A stretch of DNA of 64,000 bases from an uncultured Lachnospiraceae bacterium (GCA_946552115.1 CAMNRH010000013.1:16927-80926), one strand, 5' to 3'. Numbered from the stretch's first letter, positions 29,058 through 40,643 are shown. A program made the numbers and translations. Notes: generated by a model not told the origin, from the sequence alone.

Positions 29058-30896
29058 TTAATGGAAAAAATTGTATATATCCCCTGCGGATTTTTCGTTT
29101 ATAGACGGGAGCTTTTTCAACTCCTCCACCGATGCGTTTTTGATCGCGTCTATGTTTTCAAAATGGCGCATCAAATCCTTTCGCCTTGCCGGACCCACTC
29201 CCGGAATATCGTCCAGCACAGAATGCACCTGCCCTTTGCTGCGCAAATCCCGGTGAAAGGTAATCGCAAACCGATGTGCCTCATCCTGAATCCGTGTAAT
29301 TAAACGGAAGCATTCCGAATTTCTGTCAATCGGAAGCTCCTCATTATGATAATACAATCCTCTTGTCCGATGATTATCATCCTTCACCATCCCGCAGACC
29401 GGAATTATAAGCTTAAGCTTCTCAAGAACTTCCAGCGCTACATTTACCTGCCCCTTTCCTCCGTCCATAAGAATCAAATCCGGAAACGCCGTAAAACCGC
29501 CCATCTCCTTTCCCATCATTCGTTCCTCAAGGCCATGGCGGAATCTGCGCGTAAGAACCTCCTCAAGACTGGCGTAATCATTTGCCCCTTTCACACCTTT
29601 AATCTTAAATTTCCGATAGTCATTTCGCTTCGGCTTTCCTTTTTCGTAGACAACCATCGAGCCTACAGATGCAAATCCATTTGTATTTGAAATATCGTAT
29701 GCCTCCATGCGAACAATTCCTTTTAGCCCAAGAAGCCTCTCCAGCTCCTTTACCGCCCCTATTGTGCGCCCTTCCTCCCGTTTTAGACGCTCCTTATCCG
29801 TACCCAGAACAAGAGCCGCATTTTTCTGAGCAAGCTCTACCAGCTTTTCCTTTGACCCTTTCTTCGGCACGCGCAGATAAACCTTATGCTCCCGCTTTTT
29901 TGTGAGCCATTCCTCAATCAGCTCATGGTCCTCAATCTCCTCCTGAAGCATAAGCTGCGCCGGAATATAGGGCGTTCCCGCATAAAACTGTTTAATAAAG
30001 CCTGATAAGATTTCACTCTCTGTCTCTCCCTCAAAAATCCTGAGATAAAAATGGTCTCTTCCAATCAGCCTCCCGCCGCGGATAAAAAACACCTGTACAA
30101 CGGCATCCTCCCGCTCTGATGCCACAGCAAGGATATCCCTGTCATCCCCGGCCGTATCCGTAATTTTCTGCTTCTGGGCTATTTTACGAACACTGGAAAG
30201 AAGCTCCCTGTATTCGATTGCTTTCTCAAACTCCATAGCCTCCGATGCGTCTTCCATCTTCTTTTCCAGCTTCTTTAAAATCAAATCATAATTTCCGTTT
30301 AAAAAATGCACAATCTCATCAATTGATTTCCGGTATTCCTCCATAGAAATATAGCCCTGGCACGGCGCATCGCACTGATGAATATGATAATTCAGGCAAG
30401 GCCTCTCTTTTCCGATATCCGCCGGAAGCTTTCGGTTACAGCTTCTTATATGATAAAGCTTACGAATCAAATCAATCGTATCTTTCACGGCGCCCGCACT
30501 TGTATATGGTCCGAAATATTTCGCCTTATCCTTTACAATCTGTCTCGCAAGCATAATCCGCGGAAACACTTCCTCTACCGTCACTTTAATAAAAGGATAT
30601 GCCTTATCATCCATCAGCATCGTATTATATTTCGGCCTGTGCTCCTTAATCAGATTACATTCCAGAACAAGAGCCTCCAATTCAGAATCCGTCACAATAT
30701 ACTCAAAGCGGGTAATATGCGTTACCATCTGTTCAATTTTCACGCCCTTATTCCTGCTGCTCTGAAAATACTGCCGCACGCGGTTTTTAAGACTAATCGC
30801 TTTCCCTACATAAATAATATGATCCGCCTCATCATGCATAATATATACTCCCGGTTTGCCCGGAAGCTTTTTCAATTCCTCCTGAATATCAAACAT
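29058..30896 (-). CDS. uvrC: Excinuclease ABC subunit C
   Basis: GIY-YIG domain ([20 protein letters not shown]), UVR motif, C-terminal RNase H-like and HhH. Confidence 0.96.
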   Translation of the reverse strand: MFDIQEELKKLPGKPGVYIMHDEADHIIYVGKAISLKNRVRQYFQSSRNKGVKIEQMVTHITRFEYIVTDSELEALVLECNLIKEHRPKYNTMLMDDKAYPFIKVTVEEVFPRIMLARQIVKDKAKYFGPYTSAGAVKDTIDLIRKLYHIRSCNRKLPADIGKERPCLNYHIHQCDAPCQGYISMEEYRKSIDEIVHFLNGNYDLILKKLEKKMEDASEAMEFEKAIEYRELLSSVRKIAQKQKITDTAGDDRDILAVASEREDAVVQVFFIRGGRLIGRDHFYLRIFEGETESEILSGFIKQFYAGTPYIPAQLMLQEEIEDHELIEEWLTKKREHKVYLRVPKKGSKEKLVELAQKNAALVLGTDKERLKREEGRTIGAVKELERLLGLKGIVRMEAYDISNTNGFASVGSMVVYEKGKPKRNDYRKFKIKGVKGANDYASLEEVLTRRFRHGLEERMMGKEMGGFTAFPDLILMDGGKGQVNVALEVLEKLKLIIPVCGMVKDDNHRTRGLYYHNEELPIDRNSECFRLITRIQDEAHRFAITFHRDLRSKGQVHSVLDDIPGVGPARRKDLMRHFENIDAIKNASVEELKKLPSINEKSAGDIYNFFH

Positions 30897-30997
30897 AGTA
30901 AACGTAATCTCCTCAGACAGATGTGTTGTAGTTTCCTTTTATTTTAACTTACGGAGGAAATTCTGACAAGATGATTCGGGGTAATAATGCCGCATAG

Positions 30998-31043
30998 AAA
31001 AACAGGGACAAATGCACCGGAAGAGCATTTACCCCTGTTTTTA
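30998..31043. terminator. Intrinsic terminator downstream of ftsH
   Basis: aaaaacagggacaaatgc..gcatttacccctgttttt. Confidence 0.7.
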
Positions 31044-31057
31044 TACCCGCGTTTTTC

Positions 31058-32962
31058 TCAATCTACCGGCGACATCGCAATACGCTCCGCCGCTTCTTTT
31101 TTCTCCTCCGGGTCTATTCCCTCCACCTCGTGGAAAATATCCATAAACTCTTTTCCGGTAATCGTTTCCTTTTTTATGAGAAAATCCGCAATCTTATCCA
31201 AAGACGGCCTGTGCTCTGACAGAAGCCTTTTCGCCTCTTCATAAGCATCCTTGAGCATCTTCATCACTTCTCTGTCAATCTCCGAAGCAGTCGCCTGCCC
31301 GCAGTTGCTTACCGGTCTTCCGTCCAGATATTTATTCTGTATGGATTCCAGACCAATCAGCCCGAATTTCTCACTCATACCGTACTGCGTAATCATCGCT
31401 CTCGCTATCTTTGTTGCTTTCTCAATATCATTGGAGGCGCCTGTCGTCACGGTATCAAATACAATTTCCTCCGCTGCGCGTCCGGCAAGCGCTCCTACAA
31501 GCATTGCCTCCAGCTCTTTCTTCGTATTTAAGAACTTTTCTTCCTCCGGCGTCTGCATTACGTAGCCTAAAGCACCCATCGTACGCGGCACAATCGTAAT
31601 CTTCTGTACCGGCTCGGCATCTTTCTGGAGGGCGCTGACAAGTGCATGCCCTACCTCATGATAGGATACAATTTTCCGCTCCTCCTGACTCATAATCCGA
31701 TCTTTCTTTTCCTTACCGACAAGAACAACCTCTACCGCCTCGAATAAATCATTCTGAGAAACCGCATTTCTTCCGTTCTTTACGGCATTAATCGCAGCCT
31801 CATTAATCATATTCGCAAGATCCGAGCCTACCGCGCCGGAGGTTGCCAGCGCAATCGCATCCAAATCTACCGTCTCATCCATCTTTACATCCTTAGAGTG
31901 TACCTTTAATACATCCACACGTCCCTTAAGATCCGGTTTTTCCACAATAATCCGCCTGTCAAAGCGTCCGGGCCGCAAAAGCGCCGGGTCAAGAATTTCC
32001 GGACGGTTTGTCGCCGCCAGAAGAACAAGTCCCTTATTACTCTCAAAACCGTCCATTTCCGCAAGAAGCTGATTCAGCGTCTGCTCTCTCTCATCATTGC
32101 TTCCAAGCTGATTGTCACGGCTTTTACCGATTGCATCTATCTCGTCAATAAAAATAATACACGGCGCCATCTGCTGAGCCTGCTTAAAAAGATCGCGGAC
32201 CCTTGACGCACCGACACCCACATACATCTCTACAAAAGCGGAACCCGAAAGAGAAAAGAACGGCACCTTTGCTTCCCCTGCAACCGCTTTGGCAAGAAGC
32301 GTCTTACCGGTCCCCGGAGGCCCTACAAGCAGCGCGCCTTTCGGAAGCTTCGCGCCGACGCTCGTATATTTCCCGGGATTATGCAGAAAATCTACAACCT
32401 CCTGCAGGGACTCTTTCGCCTCATCCTGTCCGGCTACATCCTTAAAGGTCACGCCTGTCTGCTTCTCCACATACATCTTGGCATTGCTCTTTCCGACACC
32501 CATGATGCCTCCGCCTTTTGACATCCGCCTGGTCATCCACACAAGCATTCCCACCAGAAGCATAACCGGAAGGAAATAAGAAATCACCTGCATGACAATC
32601 ATCGAGGATGTATCCGGAACCTGCTGCTTATATTCCACCCCCGCTTTGAAAAGCCTGTCCGAAAGTGTATCATCCCGGATGACACCGGTATAATATTCTT
32701 TGGCAACTCTTTCGCCCTTTTCCTTTTTTGCCGTGATAACAATCCGGTCACTCCGAACCTCTACCGTATCAACCTTTTTATCGTCAATCATTTTGAGGAA
32801 CTCATTATAGCTGATTTCCTTTTCTTCTCTTCCGAAGCTTTGAAACTGGTACAATGCAAACACCATAATTGCCGTAAGCAAAGTAACGATAATTACAAAA
32901 GAAAAACCCTGTCCGTTATTCTTCTGAGGGTCCTTATTATTATTTCTGTTTTGGTTGTCCAT
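31058..32962 (-). CDS. ftsH: ATP-dependent zinc metalloprotease FtsH
   Basis: [29 protein letters not shown] zinc motif. Confidence 0.97.
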   Translation of the reverse strand: MDNQNRNNNKDPQKNNGQGFSFVIIVTLLTAIMVFALYQFQSFGREEKEISYNEFLKMIDDKKVDTVEVRSDRIVITAKKEKGERVAKEYYTGVIRDDTLSDRLFKAGVEYKQQVPDTSSMIVMQVISYFLPVMLLVGMLVWMTRRMSKGGGIMGVGKSNAKMYVEKQTGVTFKDVAGQDEAKESLQEVVDFLHNPGKYTSVGAKLPKGALLVGPPGTGKTLLAKAVAGEAKVPFFSLSGSAFVEMYVGVGASRVRDLFKQAQQMAPCIIFIDEIDAIGKSRDNQLGSNDEREQTLNQLLAEMDGFESNKGLVLLAATNRPEILDPALLRPGRFDRRIIVEKPDLKGRVDVLKVHSKDVKMDETVDLDAIALATSGAVGSDLANMINEAAINAVKNGRNAVSQNDLFEAVEVVLVGKEKKDRIMSQEERKIVSYHEVGHALVSALQKDAEPVQKITIVPRTMGALGYVMQTPEEEKFLNTKKELEAMLVGALAGRAAEEIVFDTVTTGASNDIEKATKIARAMITQYGMSEKFGLIGLESIQNKYLDGRPVSNCGQATASEIDREVMKMLKDAYEEAKRLLSEHRPSLDKIADFLIKKETITGKEFMDIFHEVEGIDPEEKKEAAERIAMSPVD

Positions 32963-33035
32963 CTTTCTCCTCCTGTACTACCCTTTTATTATACGGACAG
33001 CCTACTTAGAAATCAACAAAAACATTATGAAAATC

Positions 33036-33065
33036 TTGTAAACTCCCTGTACTCTGTAGTATACT
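33036..33065 (+). promoter_or_regulatory. Candidate sigma-A promoter for the DUF1846 gene
   Basis: TTGTAA - 18 nt - TATACT. Confidence 0.5.
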
Positions 33066-33080
33066 TGAAATGTATTTTTT

Positions 33081-33096
33081 CATACCCATCCGGGCA
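33081..33096. repeat. 16-nt intergenic element copy B
   Basis: catacccatccgggca, identical to 28959-28974. Confidence 0.5.
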
Positions 33097-33102
33097 TCCC
33101 TT

Positions 33103-33126
33103 ACGGGACAAAACACGGGACAAAAA
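33103..33126 (+). repeat. Tandem 12-nt repeat
   Basis: acgggacaaaac acgggacaaaaa. Confidence 0.7.
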
Positions 33127-33158
33127 TCATATTTAAAAATACATGAAAGGAATTTTTT

Positions 33159-34649
33159 ATGAAAATCGGTTTCGACAATAACAAATATCTGGAAATGCAG
33201 TCTTCTCACATTAAAGAACGTATCGGCCACTTCGACAACAAACTATATCTGGAATTCGGAGGCAAGCTTTTTGATGATTACCACGCCTCCCGCGTTCTTC
33301 CGGGTTTTAAACCGGACAGTAAGCTCCGCATGTTAAAACAGCTTGCCGACCAGGCTGAAATCGTCATTGTCATCAGCGCCGAGGATATCGAGCGAAATAA
33401 AATCCGCGGAGATTTGGGTATCACTTATGATTCTGATGTTCTGCGCCTTATGGATATTTACCGCGAGCAGGGACTTTTTGTCGGAAGCGTCGTAATTACG
33501 AAATACAGCGGACAGGAAAGCGCAAGGTTATTTAAAAAACGGCTGGAAAAAATGGGCGTAAGGGTATACCGTCATTATCCGATCCCCGGCTATCCAACCA
33601 ATCTTCCTGTTATTGTAAGTGATGACGGTTATGGAAAAAATGATTATATAAAAACCGCCCGTCCATTAGTTGTGATAACCGCGCCCGGACCCGGAAGCGG
33701 AAAGATGGCCGTATGTCTGTCTCAGCTCTATCACGAGCACAAAAGGGGCATCCATGCAGGATATGCCAAGTTTGAAACATTTCCTGTCTGGAACATTCCG
33801 CTTAAGCACCCTGTAAATCTTGCTTATGAGGCTGCTACCGCAGATTTAAACGACGTCAATATGATAGACCCGTTTCATTTGGAGGCCTACGGCGAAACAA
33901 CGGTAAACTATAACAGGGATGTAGAGATTTTTCCGGTTTTGAACGCTATTTTCGAGCGTATTTACGGTAAGAGCCCTTACAAATCCCCTACGGATATGGG
34001 AGTAAATATGGCCGGAAACTGTATTTGCGACGATGACGTCTGCAAAGAGGCCTCCAGGCAGGAGATTATCCGGCGCTACTATACCTCATTGAGACGGCTT
34101 CTTGTCGGAGAATGCGCCGACGAAGAGGTTTATAAATTAGAAATGCTTATGAATCAGGCCGGTATTACCGTCCACGACCGTCCGGTTGTAGACGCAGCGT
34201 TAAATCGCGAAAAAGAATCCGGTGGTCCCGCCGCTGCTCTGGAGCTCCACGACGGGCGCATTATCACCGGAAAAACCTCCGCCCTTTTAGGCGCCTCCGC
34301 AGCGCTCCTCCTCAATACCTTAAAGGAGCTTGCGCATATCGACCATGAGCAGCATGTAATTTCTCCGGAAGCTATCGAGCCCATTCAAAAGCTGAAAACA
34401 CAATATCTGGGAAGTAAAAATCCGAGGCTGCACACGGACGAAGTCCTTATTGCCCTGTCTGTGAGCGCTGCCTCTGATTCGGACGCGCAAAAGGCTCTCG
34501 ATCAGCTTCCAAAACTTAAAGGCTGCCAGGTTCACACCTCGGTTATCGTAAGCTCAGTGGATATGAAACAATTCCAAAAGCTTTCCATACAGGCTACTTA
34601 TGAAGCAAAATATGAAAAAAAACCGATATTGGGGACGGGGGAAAATTAA
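33159..34649 (+). CDS. DUF1846 domain-containing protein
   Basis: ~500 aa protein; MKIGFDNNKYLEMQSSHIKERI..FDNKLYLEFGGKLFDDYHASRVLPGF N-terminus typical of the family. Confidence 0.88.
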   Translation: MKIGFDNNKYLEMQSSHIKERIGHFDNKLYLEFGGKLFDDYHASRVLPGFKPDSKLRMLKQLADQAEIVIVISAEDIERNKIRGDLGITYDSDVLRLMDIYREQGLFVGSVVITKYSGQESARLFKKRLEKMGVRVYRHYPIPGYPTNLPVIVSDDGYGKNDYIKTARPLVVITAPGPGSGKMAVCLSQLYHEHKRGIHAGYAKFETFPVWNIPLKHPVNLAYEAATADLNDVNMIDPFHLEAYGETTVNYNRDVEIFPVLNAIFERIYGKSPYKSPTDMGVNMAGNCICDDDVCKEASRQEIIRRYYTSLRRLLVGECADEEVYKLEMLMNQAGITVHDRPVVDAALNREKESGGPAAALELHDGRIITGKTSALLGASAALLLNTLKELAHIDHEQHVISPEAIEPIQKLKTQYLGSKNPRLHTDEVLIALSVSAASDSDAQKALDQLPKLKGCQVHTSVIVSSVDMKQFQKLSIQATYEAKYEKKPILGTGEN

Positions 34650-34667
34650 ATTTCCCCCGTCCCCAAT
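34628..34667. repeat. Perfect inverted repeat containing the DUF1846 stop codon
   Basis: attggggacgggggaaa - attaaa region - tttcccccgtccccaat; 17-bp arms, 6-nt loop. Confidence 0.9.
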
Positions 34668-34687
34668 TAAAATAACCCTGTCCCTTT

Positions 34688-36322
34688 TTATCCTCGGTTC
34701 TGTGCGTCCACCAGATGTGCCGCACCGTACATTTCCCTAAGCTTCGGCTTTTCTATCTTTCCGGTCGCATTACGTGGGACATCCGCAAAAATAATTTTCC
34801 TCGGACGTTTATATCTCGGAAGCTTTCTGCAAAATTCGTTGATATCGTCCTCCGTACATATCCTCCCCGGCTTCAGTGAAATAATTGCCGCTGAGATTTC
34901 TCCCAGACGCTGATCCGGCAGACCGATAACGGCTACGTCCAAAATCGCATCATTCGTGCGCAGAAAATCTTCTATCTGTACCGGATATATATTTTCACCC
35001 CCGCTGATAATCACATCCTTTTTGCGGTCCACAAGGAAAATAAAACCGTCCTCATCCTCCATCGCCATATCTCCGGTATAGAGCCAGCCATCGTGCAGTA
35101 CTTCCTCTGTCGCCTTTTTATCATTATAATAACAGACCATAACTCCCGGCCCCTTAACTGCCAGCTCCCCTGTCTCGCCCTGCCTCACAGGATTGCCCTG
35201 CTCGTCTATGATCTTTGTCTCCCAGCCATAGCCCGCTTTCCCGATAGCGCCTACCTTATGAATATTCTCTACACCGAGATGCACACAGCCCGGTCCGATG
35301 GATTCGCTAAGTCCGTAGTTCGTATCGTACTGATGATCCGGAAAATAGTCTTTCCAATGTTTAATCAGACTTTGCGGCACCGGCTGGGCTCCGATATGCA
35401 TCAGACGCCACTGGTCAAGCTGATACATTTCCAGATTAATCTTCCCGCTGTCAAGCGCTAAAAGAAGATCCTGCGCCCACGGAACAAGAAGCCATACAAT
35501 CGTACATTTTTCCTCCGATACAGCACGCAATATGAATTCCGGATTTGTTCCTTTTAAAAGAACCGCTTTCCCGCCTGTCAGAAGACTTCCGAACCAGTGC
35601 ATCTTCGCACCGGTATGATAAAGCGGCGGAATGCATAAAAATACATCTTCCTTTGTCTGTCCATGGTGATTCTGTTCTACCTTCGCGGAATGCATTAAAG
35701 ATTCATGAGTATGTAAAATTGCTTTCGGAAAGCCCGTCGTTCCCGATGAAAAATAAATTGCGGCATAATCATCATCATTGATATCAATCTTTGGAGACTG
35801 ACTGGAACAATTTGCCGCGTGCATCGTATAATCCTCGGCAAACCCCGGACATCCGTCTCCCACATAATAAAGAAGCCGACCCCTGCTGATATCGTCCGCC
35901 ACTTCCTCCACACGTCCGATAAACTCCGGGCCGAACACAAGTATATCTACTTCGGCAAGCTCTACACAATATTTAATCTCCTCCGCGGAATAACGGAAAT
36001 TAAGCGGCACCGCAAGTGCTCCCGTTTTTAACACGCCAAAATAAATCGGAAGCCATTCCAGACAATTCATCAGAAGAATTGCAACCTTATCCCCTTTCTG
36101 AATTCCCCGTTCCAACAAAAGATTAGCAAATCTGTTTGCTTTTTCATTAAATACATTCCATGTAATCTCACGGCGGTAATAGGAGGCCCGCACCGGCTCA
36201 ATCAGCTCAAATTCTTTCCATGTAACTTTTCTCGTCTCCGGCATCTCCGGATTAATTTCTACAAGGCATACATCTTCACCGTATAACCGGCAGTTCTTTT
36301 CTAAAATATCTGTAATAGGCAT
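34688..36322 (-). CDS. AMP-dependent acyl-CoA synthetase/ligase
   Basis: AMP-binding motif YFSSGTTGFPKAILHTH, GETGELAVKGPGVM, YTGDMA, terminal NATGKIEKPKLR. Confidence 0.92.
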   Translation of the reverse strand: MPITDILEKNCRLYGEDVCLVEINPEMPETRKVTWKEFELIEPVRASYYRREITWNVFNEKANRFANLLLERGIQKGDKVAILLMNCLEWLPIYFGVLKTGALAVPLNFRYSAEEIKYCVELAEVDILVFGPEFIGRVEEVADDISRGRLLYYVGDGCPGFAEDYTMHAANCSSQSPKIDINDDDYAAIYFSSGTTGFPKAILHTHESLMHSAKVEQNHHGQTKEDVFLCIPPLYHTGAKMHWFGSLLTGGKAVLLKGTNPEFILRAVSEEKCTIVWLLVPWAQDLLLALDSGKINLEMYQLDQWRLMHIGAQPVPQSLIKHWKDYFPDHQYDTNYGLSESIGPGCVHLGVENIHKVGAIGKAGYGWETKIIDEQGNPVRQGETGELAVKGPGVMVCYYNDKKATEEVLHDGWLYTGDMAMEDEDGFIFLVDRKKDVIISGGENIYPVQIEDFLRTNDAILDVAVIGLPDQRLGEISAAIISLKPGRICTEDDINEFCRKLPRYKRPRKIIFADVPRNATGKIEKPKLREMYGAAHLVDAQNRG

Positions 36323-36468
36323 TTTATTTCGTTTCCCTTCCTGCTTTAACGCGTTTAATTGCTAAAGTAAATGATACCGAATTTACAGGAAAATGTCAAT
36401 CAACTTTTCCGCTTTACGTCTGCTTTACAAAAAAAATTCCCATATAACCCGTATAAACTGTAACCTAT

Positions 36469-36507
36469 AAAAGCTCTGACGGCACATCATAGTACGTCAG
36501 AGCTTTT
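36469..36507 (-). terminator. Intrinsic terminator downstream of tRNA
   Basis: aaaagctctgacg...cgtcagagctttt. Confidence 0.75.
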
Positions 36508-36512
36508 CGGTA

Positions 36513-36585
36513 TGGAGTATAGGGGATTCGAACCCCTGGCCTCAACAATGCGAATGTTGCGCGCTCCCAACTGCGCTAATACCCC
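36513..36585 (-). tRNA. tRNA-Ala, anticodon CGC
   Basis: Reverse complement GGGGTATTAGCGCAGTTGGGAGCGCGCAACATTCGCATTGTTGAGGCCAGGGGTTCGAATCCCCTATACTCCA folds as a cloverleaf; G3:U70 pair supports Ala. Confidence 0.92.
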
Positions 36586-36655
36586 ATACAATAATTATAA
36601 CACTTTCATGAGAGAAAGAAAAGAACTTTTTACAAACAATTTCTACAGATAATTT

Positions 36656-38638
36656 TTACGGATAAATCGTAAGCACAGCCGGCTTTTCCTCGTTTTCCGC
36701 TTCCGGATACTCGACAAACAAATAGCCCTCTCCGTCCAGCGCATCCCCATAATTTACATTTCCCGCTGAATCACTGTACGTATAAATCACTTTTTCCGTC
36801 ATCTTTTCCTCCTCTTCACTGTATTCCGGATATTCCGTCAATATTACATGATATCCGTAATCGGGAATTCCATATGCCGCTTTCTCAATTGCCAGACAAT
36901 AATCCTGATACATCGCATATCCTTTTTCCAGCGAAAAGCTAATTGACTTCCGTCTTTGTTCCTCAGTAAGCTTCAGAGAATCCGGCGTCTCCGCCACCGT
37001 CATGCATCCTGTCAAATCGTTTTCCATTTCTGTAATATCCAGATAATTGACAATGCCGCTCTTACTGCCAAGAATACCGTCCGCCATTTGAACGGGATTT
37101 TCCTCATAGAATCCACTCTTTATTTTTAAATACTCTTCCCCATGAGGCGGAACATTCACATACCATCCCGTTGTCAGTAAAAAAGGAAGAGGCGGATGGA
37201 TTTCATAAGGGCTGCTAAACTCCTGTACCACATATTGTCCGGAATCTCCCCATTCCGTCTTTTTCATCTGTTCCTCAAATAATTTTTGGGGAAGAGCAAT
37301 TCCCCGAAGCTGTATCTCATATTCCGAAGCGCACTGCTCAAGTGCTTCTTTTACTTCTATATTCCCGGGACATTCCGAAAGCTTCAGCCGCTGTTCTACC
37401 GTCTCCACCTCTTTATCCGGAATATAATAATCAACTACACCATTCTTTCCCATAAAAATGTTATTGTCATTACTATAGTCCATCCCCGATACCAGGTCCC
37501 GCGCGTTTGTCTCCGAATACAGAAATTCATCTATATTTCCGCTGTATTTTTCGTGGAAAAAACCATCTCCGATACAATCAAAGTCTCCTCCGGACGAATT
37601 CCAGAAAAGTCTTCCTTCCGGCTGTCCCGTCCTCTCATTCAGCCTTTCCTGAAACGCCTGCCTTATCTCTGCTTCCTCAATATTATCAAAACAGATAATC
37701 TCCTCTTTTTCTTCTATTATATAGGCAATCGTCTGATATCCGTCCCGCTTAATAACGCGATAAGCGGATAGCCCCTTAGAATTTTCGCCGAACAGCACAA
37801 CACTGTCAACCTCTATTTCCTCCTCAGTATAGGCATCCCCGCCATATTTATCATTCAGATATTTCACTGCCTCTTCACCGATTTTTGTTTTCTTTACACT
37901 GTCCTTTGTATCGTTTATGGACGAAATAATAAAAAGAACAACTGCCGCGGCGGCTCCGAGGGCAATGAGCTTCAAAATTGTTTTCTTTTTTTCCGGTTTT
38001 TTCCGTACCGCATATATGCTTTGAAAAGCGCAGTTTATTATCTCGTCTGCAAGCGATACTTTCTCAAATTCCATCGCATACCGATATAATTCTTTCCGTT
38101 TTCCCATCGTCTCGACAATCAATTTTGCCGCACCGGACGGAATCACATTTCCATGAAGCGCCTCATAAAGCATGACTATCTCGTCCAGCTCCACGTTCGG
38201 AAGAAACTCTGATTGAAAGAAACGCTGCCATTCCTCATACGCCGTATCCTCCGGCGCCTGAACAAGTCCCTTAAGCCTTAAAGCCAGGTCTTTCGTTTTC
38301 TCCGATTTTTCCGCAGTCCACTGTCCCCGCGCCTGCCGGAACATCTCGTCGTAGCTTTCCTCGGCTCCGATATTTTCATATTCATTCTCCTGGCTTCTCT
38401 CCTCATACGTTTCCGGTTTTTCCTCTGTCCGGCTCTCTGAATCATATCGTTCCGGCTCCTCCGGCAGCATCCCCTCCGCATATCTTATAGCCGCCTCATA
38501 TGCTTCATGAATTCTCGACCATTCCTCCGGATACTCTTCGGGATGATATTTTTTCACTAACCGGGAATAGGCCTTTTTTATCTGCTTTTTATCCTTTGTG
38601 ATGTCAATTTCTAGTGTGTCAAATGCCCATCGCACCAT
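36656..38638 (-). CDS. Membrane-anchored J-domain-like protein
   Basis: N-terminal J-like helices ([35 protein letters not shown]), one central TM ([21 protein letters not shown]), large C-terminal region; overlaps the Hsp70 gene. Confidence 0.75.
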   Translation of the reverse strand: MVRWAFDTLEIDITKDKKQIKKAYSRLVKKYHPEEYPEEWSRIHEAYEAAIRYAEGMLPEEPERYDSESRTEEKPETYEERSQENEYENIGAEESYDEMFRQARGQWTAEKSEKTKDLALRLKGLVQAPEDTAYEEWQRFFQSEFLPNVELDEIVMLYEALHGNVIPSGAAKLIVETMGKRKELYRYAMEFEKVSLADEIINCAFQSIYAVRKKPEKKKTILKLIALGAAAAVVLFIISSINDTKDSVKKTKIGEEAVKYLNDKYGGDAYTEEEIEVDSVVLFGENSKGLSAYRVIKRDGYQTIAYIIEEKEEIICFDNIEEAEIRQAFQERLNERTGQPEGRLFWNSSGGDFDCIGDGFFHEKYSGNIDEFLYSETNARDLVSGMDYSNDNNIFMGKNGVVDYYIPDKEVETVEQRLKLSECPGNIEVKEALEQCASEYEIQLRGIALPQKLFEEQMKKTEWGDSGQYVVQEFSSPYEIHPPLPFLLTTGWYVNVPPHGEEYLKIKSGFYEENPVQMADGILGSKSGIVNYLDITEMENDLTGCMTVAETPDSLKLTEEQRRKSISFSLEKGYAMYQDYCLAIEKAAYGIPDYGYHVILTEYPEYSEEEEKMTEKVIYTYSDSAGNVNYGDALDGEGYLFVEYPEAENEEKPAVLTIYP

Positions 38639-40422
38639 AAAAAGTATTCCTCCTCTAATTCATCCTCTTTATCCGAATTCTCTCGAAACCACAGATCTAT
38701 ATCTTCCGGCATCTCATATACATCCGTATTTCTCAAATGTTCTTCTATATTTCTAAAGTAACTTTCTAATTTCTTTTTCCACTTTTTTATTTTATAAGTA
38801 TCTTGTTCCACTTGAAGTAAATGCTGAAAATATTGAAGCCGTCCCGCTATCTCCTCCCTCAGTACCCCGGATGCCTGTGCAAAAAGACGTTCTCCCCACG
38901 CTGATACCATCTGATTTTCCTCCTGATTTGCCGGATAAAATTTAAGCTTCTCCAGCTCCTCTATATACTGCTCTATTTTTTCCGGCTGAATAGTGTCTGC
39001 TCCGGTTGTCATAATCCGCTGTACCTCCTCTTTCGTTGAGTCAACCTTTACGTCTACAATCAAAATTCCGTTCATATCATACGTATAGCGAACTGTGACA
39101 GATTCATGTCCCCTCGGAGCAGGAGGCACGTCTACATTTATTTCTCCCAGACAAATATTGTTATCTACATAATATTCCTCTCCCTGATAAACATCAATTT
39201 TGACATGACGCTGATAATCATTTGCCGTAAAAAATCGTTTCACCTTACTGCAGGGCAGCGCGCTGTTGCGCTCAATAACAGCGCTCATAACCGGACGGCC
39301 TATGTCCGCCTCGTTTTGAATCCCTGTCCCCAATGTAAAAGGACAAATATCGGTCAAGAGCAAATCTTTCACATCATCCTTGCGCTCCTTAATCCCCGCA
39401 TAAATTCCAACGCCCAAAGCCACCATATAATCCGGCTCCGCGACAATTATTTTATGTTCCCCTTCCATATGCCGCAGATATTGCTGTACAGAGGGCATTT
39501 TGCAGGAGCCGCCTACTAAAATAATTTTTGATATTTCCAACATGTTTTTATCCGCATCATACATAACTTTCTTTATCGGAATGGCCATCCGCCTAAACAG
39601 CGGCATAGAAATCTGAATAAGCTTTTTATTGTTTATTTTCATCTGTCCCTTAAATTCTCTGCCCGAAACCTGCATAACTGTGTCGTTCTTCTCAGTCAGT
39701 GTACATTTTGCGCGCGCCGCGCTCTCCAAAAGGACCTCCTGCCTTTGCCGGGAAAGTTCTGAAAAATTCAGATTATGCTCTTTACAGAATTCCTCTGCAA
39801 TCATCCTGTCAAAATCGCTTCCTCCAAGATGATTATCTCCGCTTACCGCAGTAATTTCTATGATATTGTCAAAACAATCTACCAATGATACATCTAATGT
39901 TCCTCCGCCGAAATCAAATACAAGAAAGGTTTCATCCTCCTCCCTGTTCCTGATATGACATGCCAGCGCGGCCGCAGACGGCTCATTGATAATACGCTCC
40001 ACCTGCAGCCCGGAAAGCTCTCCGGCAGCTTTTGTCGCTTTTCTGGCCATATCGTTAAAATATGCAGGTACGCTGACCACTGCTTCCTCTACCGGTTCGC
40101 CGAGATACCTCTCGGCATCCTCCTTAAGCTTCCGCAACACAAGAGCCGAAAGCTCCTCCGCACGGTACTCTTTTCCTCCCAGCTCATAAATCTTTCCTGT
40201 TCCCATAAACCTTTTAAATACGCTTATTGTCCGATTGGGATGAGAAATCAACCGCTCTTTGGCGGTTTTTCCCACATACACAATGCCCTCTTCCCCCATA
40301 CTGACCACACTCGGAGTCAAATATTCCCCAAAAGAATTAGGAATCAGCCGACTCCTCCCATCCTGCCATACGGCTGCAAGACTATTTGTTGTTCCTAAAT
40401 CAATCCCTATAATTTTTCCCAT
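38611..40422 (-). CDS. Hsp70 family protein (DnaK paralog)
   Basis: [54 protein letters not shown], short C-terminal lid. Confidence 0.92.
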   Translation of the reverse strand: MGKIIGIDLGTTNSLAAVWQDGRSRLIPNSFGEYLTPSVVSMGEEGIVYVGKTAKERLISHPNRTISVFKRFMGTGKIYELGGKEYRAEELSALVLRKLKEDAERYLGEPVEEAVVSVPAYFNDMARKATKAAGELSGLQVERIINEPSAAALACHIRNREEDETFLVFDFGGGTLDVSLVDCFDNIIEITAVSGDNHLGGSDFDRMIAEEFCKEHNLNFSELSRQRQEVLLESAARAKCTLTEKNDTVMQVSGREFKGQMKINNKKLIQISMPLFRRMAIPIKKVMYDADKNMLEISKIILVGGSCKMPSVQQYLRHMEGEHKIIVAEPDYMVALGVGIYAGIKERKDDVKDLLLTDICPFTLGTGIQNEADIGRPVMSAVIERNSALPCSKVKRFFTANDYQRHVKIDVYQGEEYYVDNNICLGEINVDVPPAPRGHESVTVRYTYDMNGILIVDVKVDSTKEEVQRIMTTGADTIQPEKIEQYIEELEKLKFYPANQEENQMVSAWGERLFAQASGVLREEIAGRLQYFQHLLQVEQDTYKIKKWKKKLESYFRNIEEHLRNTDVYEMPEDIDLWFRENSDKEDELEEEYFLWCDGHLTH

Positions 40423-40597
40423 ATATATCCCCCCGAAACTGCCTTTCTATGAACGGTGAATGATTTCTGTCTTTTATTATATTATACAGGAAAACATTCG
40501 GATACGCTATACAAAATATATTGTCATTTTTTATAGCATGCTATATAATTATATTGTAGTTATCAGAAAAAACAATGAATTTAAAAATATAAATTAT

Positions 40598-40643
40598 ACA
40601 AAAAAAGACGCAGAATGCTTTAAAATGAAGCAAGCTGCGCCTT
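40598..40643 (-). terminator. Intrinsic terminator downstream of the SBP gene
   Basis: Minus strand: aaggcgcagcttgcttcattttaaagcattctgcgtcttttttt. Confidence 0.6.

Noticed and set aside
36656-40422. Canonical dnaK-dnaJ heat-shock operon
   Set aside because: No grpE, hrcA or CIRCE-like inverted repeat seen; HPD motif altered and J-protein membrane-anchored, so treated as a paralogous pair.
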